64,000 nt of DNA from Selaginella moellendorffii (taxonomy: Eukaryota; Streptophyta; Lycopodiopsida; Selaginellales; Selaginellaceae), in contig NW_003314316.1 in assembly GCF_000143415.4 (NCBI RefSeq), forward strand, positions 695,885 to 759,884. Direction: 5' to 3'. Under the pieces are notes generated by a model. That model did not search any database and was not told the origin of the DNA. It was given only the letters and a program-made list of their open reading frames with translations. This document shows positions 60,445 through 64,000 of the stretch, one piece after another (within the stretch, counting starts at the first letter, position 1; every line of letters begins with the position of its first letter). Position numbers and translations under genes: made by a program.

Positions 60445-61014
60445 CTATGGCTTCTTTTTGTTCTTCTTGTTGCTTGCTACAGTGCCCTTTTCCTTTTTGT
60501 TGACAATGGTCGCGCTAGTCGTGGAGTTTGTGTAGCCCTTTCGCTTGCAGAGCTCCAATCTCAAATCCTCCGAGTGAGCAATGCTGGCGAGGAAGGGGAT
60601 GAGCGCAAGGAGCTCCTGGTCTGTGTCGTCCCCACGGTAGAATGGAGTGATTGGCAACGCGTTCTCCTGGTTATACTTGTAAGTGCTCGGGGTGTCGTCC
60701 ACCACCACAACCCTGGCCATGTCCCTCCCTAAATCCTTGAGGATCTTGTGATTCACTCCTACCTTGGGGCTCACACATGAGTTTCCATACAGGATAAACG
60801 CAAACCTTCCTTTGTCGATGGCTGTCACCCACTGTTCCGCCAGCTCTTGAGGGCCTGCGGTGAAGAGGACGATCTCGTACAACGCAGACATCTGGTCCAG
60901 GAATTCGTCCAGGCCTGGACGCTGCACTTCGCCATGCACCAAGGTGTGATCCAAATCCAGGACCAGCGTTGCCCGACTGCGATGCTCCGGACGTTGCTCC
61001 TGGAGAAGAGGCAT
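60445..61014 (-). CDS. HAD-family SCP/Dullard-like phosphatase (FCP1 domain)
   Basis: FCP1-domain phosphatases remove phosphate from serine, for example on the RNA polymerase II tail or lipid-regulatory lipins. The frame encodes 189 residues. The nucleophile motif DLDHTLVH has D20, D22 and T24, followed by RPGLDEFLDQM, LFTAGPQELAEQWV, the LGRDMARVVVVDDTPSTY motif with the metal-binding Asp pair, and ENALPITPFYRGDDTDQELLALIPFL. The C-terminus is Lys-rich (NKKNKKK), a possible nuclear signal. A longer frame begins with TTG at 61041; the ATG at 61014 was chosen. No signal peptide or membrane span, so it resembles soluble plant SCP-like enzymes more than Dullard itself. Confidence 0.88.
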   Translation of the reverse strand: MPLLQEQRPEHRSRATLVLDLDHTLVHGEVQRPGLDEFLDQMSALYEIVLFTAGPQELAEQWVTAIDKGRFAFILYGNSCVSPKVGVNHKILKDLGRDMARVVVVDDTPSTYKYNQENALPITPFYRGDDTDQELLALIPFLASIAHSEDLRLELCKRKGYTNSTTSATIVNKKEKGTVASNKKNKKKP

Positions 61015-61414
61015 CGTGTTTGATATCAACCCTAGCCTCAAAACTTAATATACATATTTAAAAGGATAAGGTATTTAAAATAATTTCTGGTTTGCTTATG
61101 AATATACTTGAATATTTTAGAATAGTTTACTATTTAACGGTAGATTAATTTTGTATTTATAATTTGTAAATTTTTTTAAGCACTTCCTAGTATATTCTAG
61201 TTTATTTTATCTTGTATTTATAAGTTATAAATATGTTTATAGTTATAAGTTTTTTATTAACTAATTTTATTAATAAATAATAAGTACTATGCAGCAAATT
61301 ATTCCTAAATTGGTAAAGTGTTTTGTAAACCTAAATGCAATGAAGTTCAAATTTAGAATGCAAAATATAAATATAATTTCTTAATCCTACTGTGAAAGTG
61401 TACAACTATGATGC
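61015..61414. other. AT-rich intergenic stretch
   Basis: Very AT-rich with many short T- and A-runs. It should contain the promoter of the phosphatase gene. No repeat or gene is recognised. Confidence 0.4.
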
Positions 61415-61560
61415 CATATACTAATATTAGCATAGTGGGATTTTGGTAGCTGTTGGATTGATTTCAATCCGGACCACTCGCTCTTATATATAAACTAGGG
61501 TTTTTTGGTTAATTGATATGCACATTTTCTATATTCCCTTCTATATTCCAAACACTCACA
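61415..61560 (+). repeat. Short 5' LTR of the gypsy element
   Basis: About 146 bases from CATATACTAATATTAG to CACTCACA, shared with 12925-13060 and the LTR near 38990, where the start is TGTATATTAATATTAG. It carries a TATATATAAAC promoter-like motif at about 61484-61494. Confidence 0.6.
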
Positions 61561-64000
61561 ATGGTGGAGGTGAGGGGCACCTTTGATTGTCGAGGGGCAC
61601 TTTTGATTGTCCTTGAGGAGTGTTTGAATTTAGGATTTTAGTTTATATCTAACTTTTGCATCGTCTAGATCTAACTTTTTTAATTTCCTTTCTTTTGTTT
61701 TTCCCTTTTAGGATTTTAGTTTAGATTTAGCTTTTTGCATTGTCTAAATCTCCCATTTCCTTCTTGCTTTTTATTGTTTCTCTTCTTTTGCTCTTTCTTT
61801 GTCCATCTTCATGGCAGATCAGCAATCTCCTTGTTTGACTCTAGAATAGTAGTTGGTACAATTGCTTAATGCTATGCATTTGCAATTGAACAACCAAACT
61901 CAGTTGATAGTGGCGTTCACGGCATGTGGTACAACTTCTTTTGCTCTTGGTACTAATCCTCATGTTCGGCTAGAGTTCTTTCACAAGAATCCTAGGGATT
62001 ATGTGTACCATTGGTTCAATCACTTCACGATGATAGCCATATATCATTCTTGGGATGATACTCGACATTTGCATGAGTTTCCCACGTGTCTCCAAGGGAT
62101 GGCATTGCAATAGTACAATGGTTTGAGTGCAGCCACTCGTGGGGATTGGAGTGTTCTCCCGGACATCTTTAAACGTGCCTTCAGATATGCCGACGACTGT
62201 GATGATGCCTTCCAACAATTGCATCGTCTTCGCCAAAGGCCATCTGAATAATTTGGCATTCGTTTCCAAAGTCTTTTGCTTCGTGCGGAGCCAAATATGT
62301 CGGAGCGGATGAAGCTAGGAATGTTGTGGCTAGTACTTCATCAAGATCTTGTCAGACTTATGCATGCACTTGCTCCTGCCACCCTTGACGATGCTCTTCG
62401 CTTGGCACAACGTTATGAGACGTCACTTCTTCCACTTCTCGCTGCCCGTTCTTTAGCTCCCCTTCCTATGGGTGATGGTCTTGTTCCAATGGAGGTTGAT
62501 GCTGCTACTACTCGAGTCCAAGAACAAGGGCGAGGACGTGGTCATGGCCATGATGTTTGCTGCTGGGCGTGTGATGAAGTTGGTCATACTTATCGGCACT
62601 GTCGGCGTTTTCCAGATTGGCGACCTCCATTTCCTGGGTGGAGGCCTTGGCATCAGCAATGTCCTGTTGGTGCTACTGCAGTGGAAGGTTTGGACACTGA
62701 GATGTATCCAAGAAATGAGGAGTCACACAAGTAACAGAGGGACCTTGTGTGAATAAGTTAGTGACCCCTCCATTTTTCTTTTAGGAGTATCATCAAGAGG
62801 TTCATTCAGCACCGGTTCATCTAGTGTTTACTTTCCAAGCTCATTTTTATAACAAGAGGTCTCATATTATTCTCTCCGTGTTGGTTGATACAAGTTCGAG
62901 TTTATCTTTTATTGCTCGACCTGTTGCCACATGTTGCCGTCTACACTTGCGTTGTGCGGTGGAACTAGTTTTCATTCTTTATGGCAACAGCCATACACAT
63001 GCATGTGCACAGGATAAGGTGGACCTAGTTGTGCATGTGGGCGATCTTGAGCTTAAGTTGTAGTCATTATGGGTGGTGCCGAGTCAAGCTTTTGACCTCA
63101 TTCTTGGTACGGACTGGTTGTAGCACAATCTTGCCAAATGTGACTTTGAAGCTTCTCCCCCTCGTCTCATACTTCCTTATGTTTCATCCATTCCTCTCAC
63201 TTTTGTACCTCTTTGTCCTTCTACTTTTACCTCTGCTTCCATTACTTTAGTTCCCCCACTATTTTCTCCTATGTTTTTGTCTCGTTCTGCTCTTCCCTTT
63301 TCTGATCCTTCTGACAGTCTTTATGTTGCAACGGTTGACCGACTTATGAAGAAGTATTTTGATTTCTTTGAATTTGACCTATCATCTGCGGCCAAGATTG
63401 CCACACGTCATTTGATTCCAACCGCGGATGCTCATCCAATCAAAGTTTTTATTCATTGTCGATCACCCAAGGAGATTAAGATTTTATGTGCAAACATCAA
63501 GGAGATGTTGGAGAAGGGTGTTATTCGGAAGTTGTGGAGTCCTTGGGCATGTGAACATCATCTTGTGACAAAGCCTAATGAGAGTATTCGTTTCTACATC
63601 GATTATCGTCCGTTAAACGAAGTGACGATCCCAAATGTGTACCCCCTTCCTCACACTGCTGATTTCTTGGATCATCTGGGGCAAAATCATTGGTTCACCA
63701 AGCTAGATCTTGCTTTTGGGTACTAGCAAGTACCGATGGCCGAAAAAGATATTCTTAAGACTGCTTTTTGTATGAGTTCTTGGTGATGCCGTTTGATTTG
63801 AACAATGCTTCAGCAATTTTCCAGCAGATGATGGATGAAGTTCTTTGTGATATGCCAGAGGTGACTACTGACTTTATTGATGATGTCTTGATTCACTCAA
63901 AGGGGACATGGGAGGAGCACATTTGTGATATGTGTAAAGTGTTAGATTGACTACGGGATGTTGGTTTAAAGCTGAAGCAGTCGAAATGCGTGTTTTGGTC
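61561..64000 (+). mobile_element. Ty3/gypsy retrotransposon, degenerate, running off the window
   Basis: Gag starts with MADQQSP (61811) and continues over several stops to a zinc knuckle CWACDEVGHTYRHC (CX2CX4HX4C, about 62563-62604). A protease segment with LVDTSSSLSFI is at 62881-62913. Reverse transcriptase runs from about 63330: RSPKEIKIL, YRPLNEVTIPNVYPLP (63604 on), a stop after LAFGY (63724), and the active-site FIDDVLIHS (63872-63898). The sequence ends within RT. Stops in gag and RT make this copy non-autonomous. Confidence 0.88.

Noticed and set aside
60445-61041. Longer phosphatase start at 61041
   Set aside because: That codon is TTG; the first ATG in frame is at 61014, still upstream of the catalytic domain.

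Overview
This is nuclear DNA of a land plant. It carries phenylalanine ammonia-lyase (PAL), a plastid ADP-glucose pyrophosphorylase small subunit, peroxiredoxin Q, a mitochondrial-type ClpX, ATG9, a PLS-class pentatricopeptide-repeat (PPR) protein and an F-box protein, with large blocks of nested retrotransposons between them. The spliced genes have very short introns (about 45-110 bases) and PAL is intronless. I infer an early-diverging plant, most like the lycophyte Selaginella, from gene style only.

Layout. Bases 1-13,060 are retrotransposon: a large non-autonomous LTR element (LTRs of about 1.7 kb around a 4 kb internal region without coding capacity), AT-rich repeats and a decayed Ty3/gypsy element. 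Bases 13,194-23,985 are gene block A: a CGR1-like gene (broken), PAL-A, a PPR gene (broken) and ClpX (broken and truncated). Bases 24,900-38,990 are one gypsy element on the minus strand, split by an L1-like LINE, a second copy of the non-coding LTR element (with a 5-base target duplication) and a short solo LTR. Bases 39,157-51,403 are block B, the same four genes in the same order and orientation, with PAL, PPR and ClpX intact. A and B are therefore a direct tandem duplication with an offset of about 26 kb, and A is the decaying copy. Downstream is single-copy sequence: ATG9 (-), APS1-type AGPase (-), an F-box gene (+), a PrxQ pseudogene followed by PrxQ (+), and an SCP/Dullard-like phosphatase (-). 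The window ends inside another gypsy element (+).

Functions. PAL opens the phenylpropanoid pathway; AGPase commits carbon to starch; PrxQ detoxifies peroxides in the plastid; ClpX unfolds mitochondrial proteins; ATG9 supplies membrane for autophagy. These are ordinary neighbours, not an operon-like pathway.

The most notable points are: PAL-A keeps a full reading frame but has Leu where the family has its catalytic Tyr; both PALs have Val at the Phe/His substrate-selectivity position; the non-coding LTR family has a G-tract and an 11/12-base minisatellite inside its LTR; and the nested insertions allow relative dating of the duplication.
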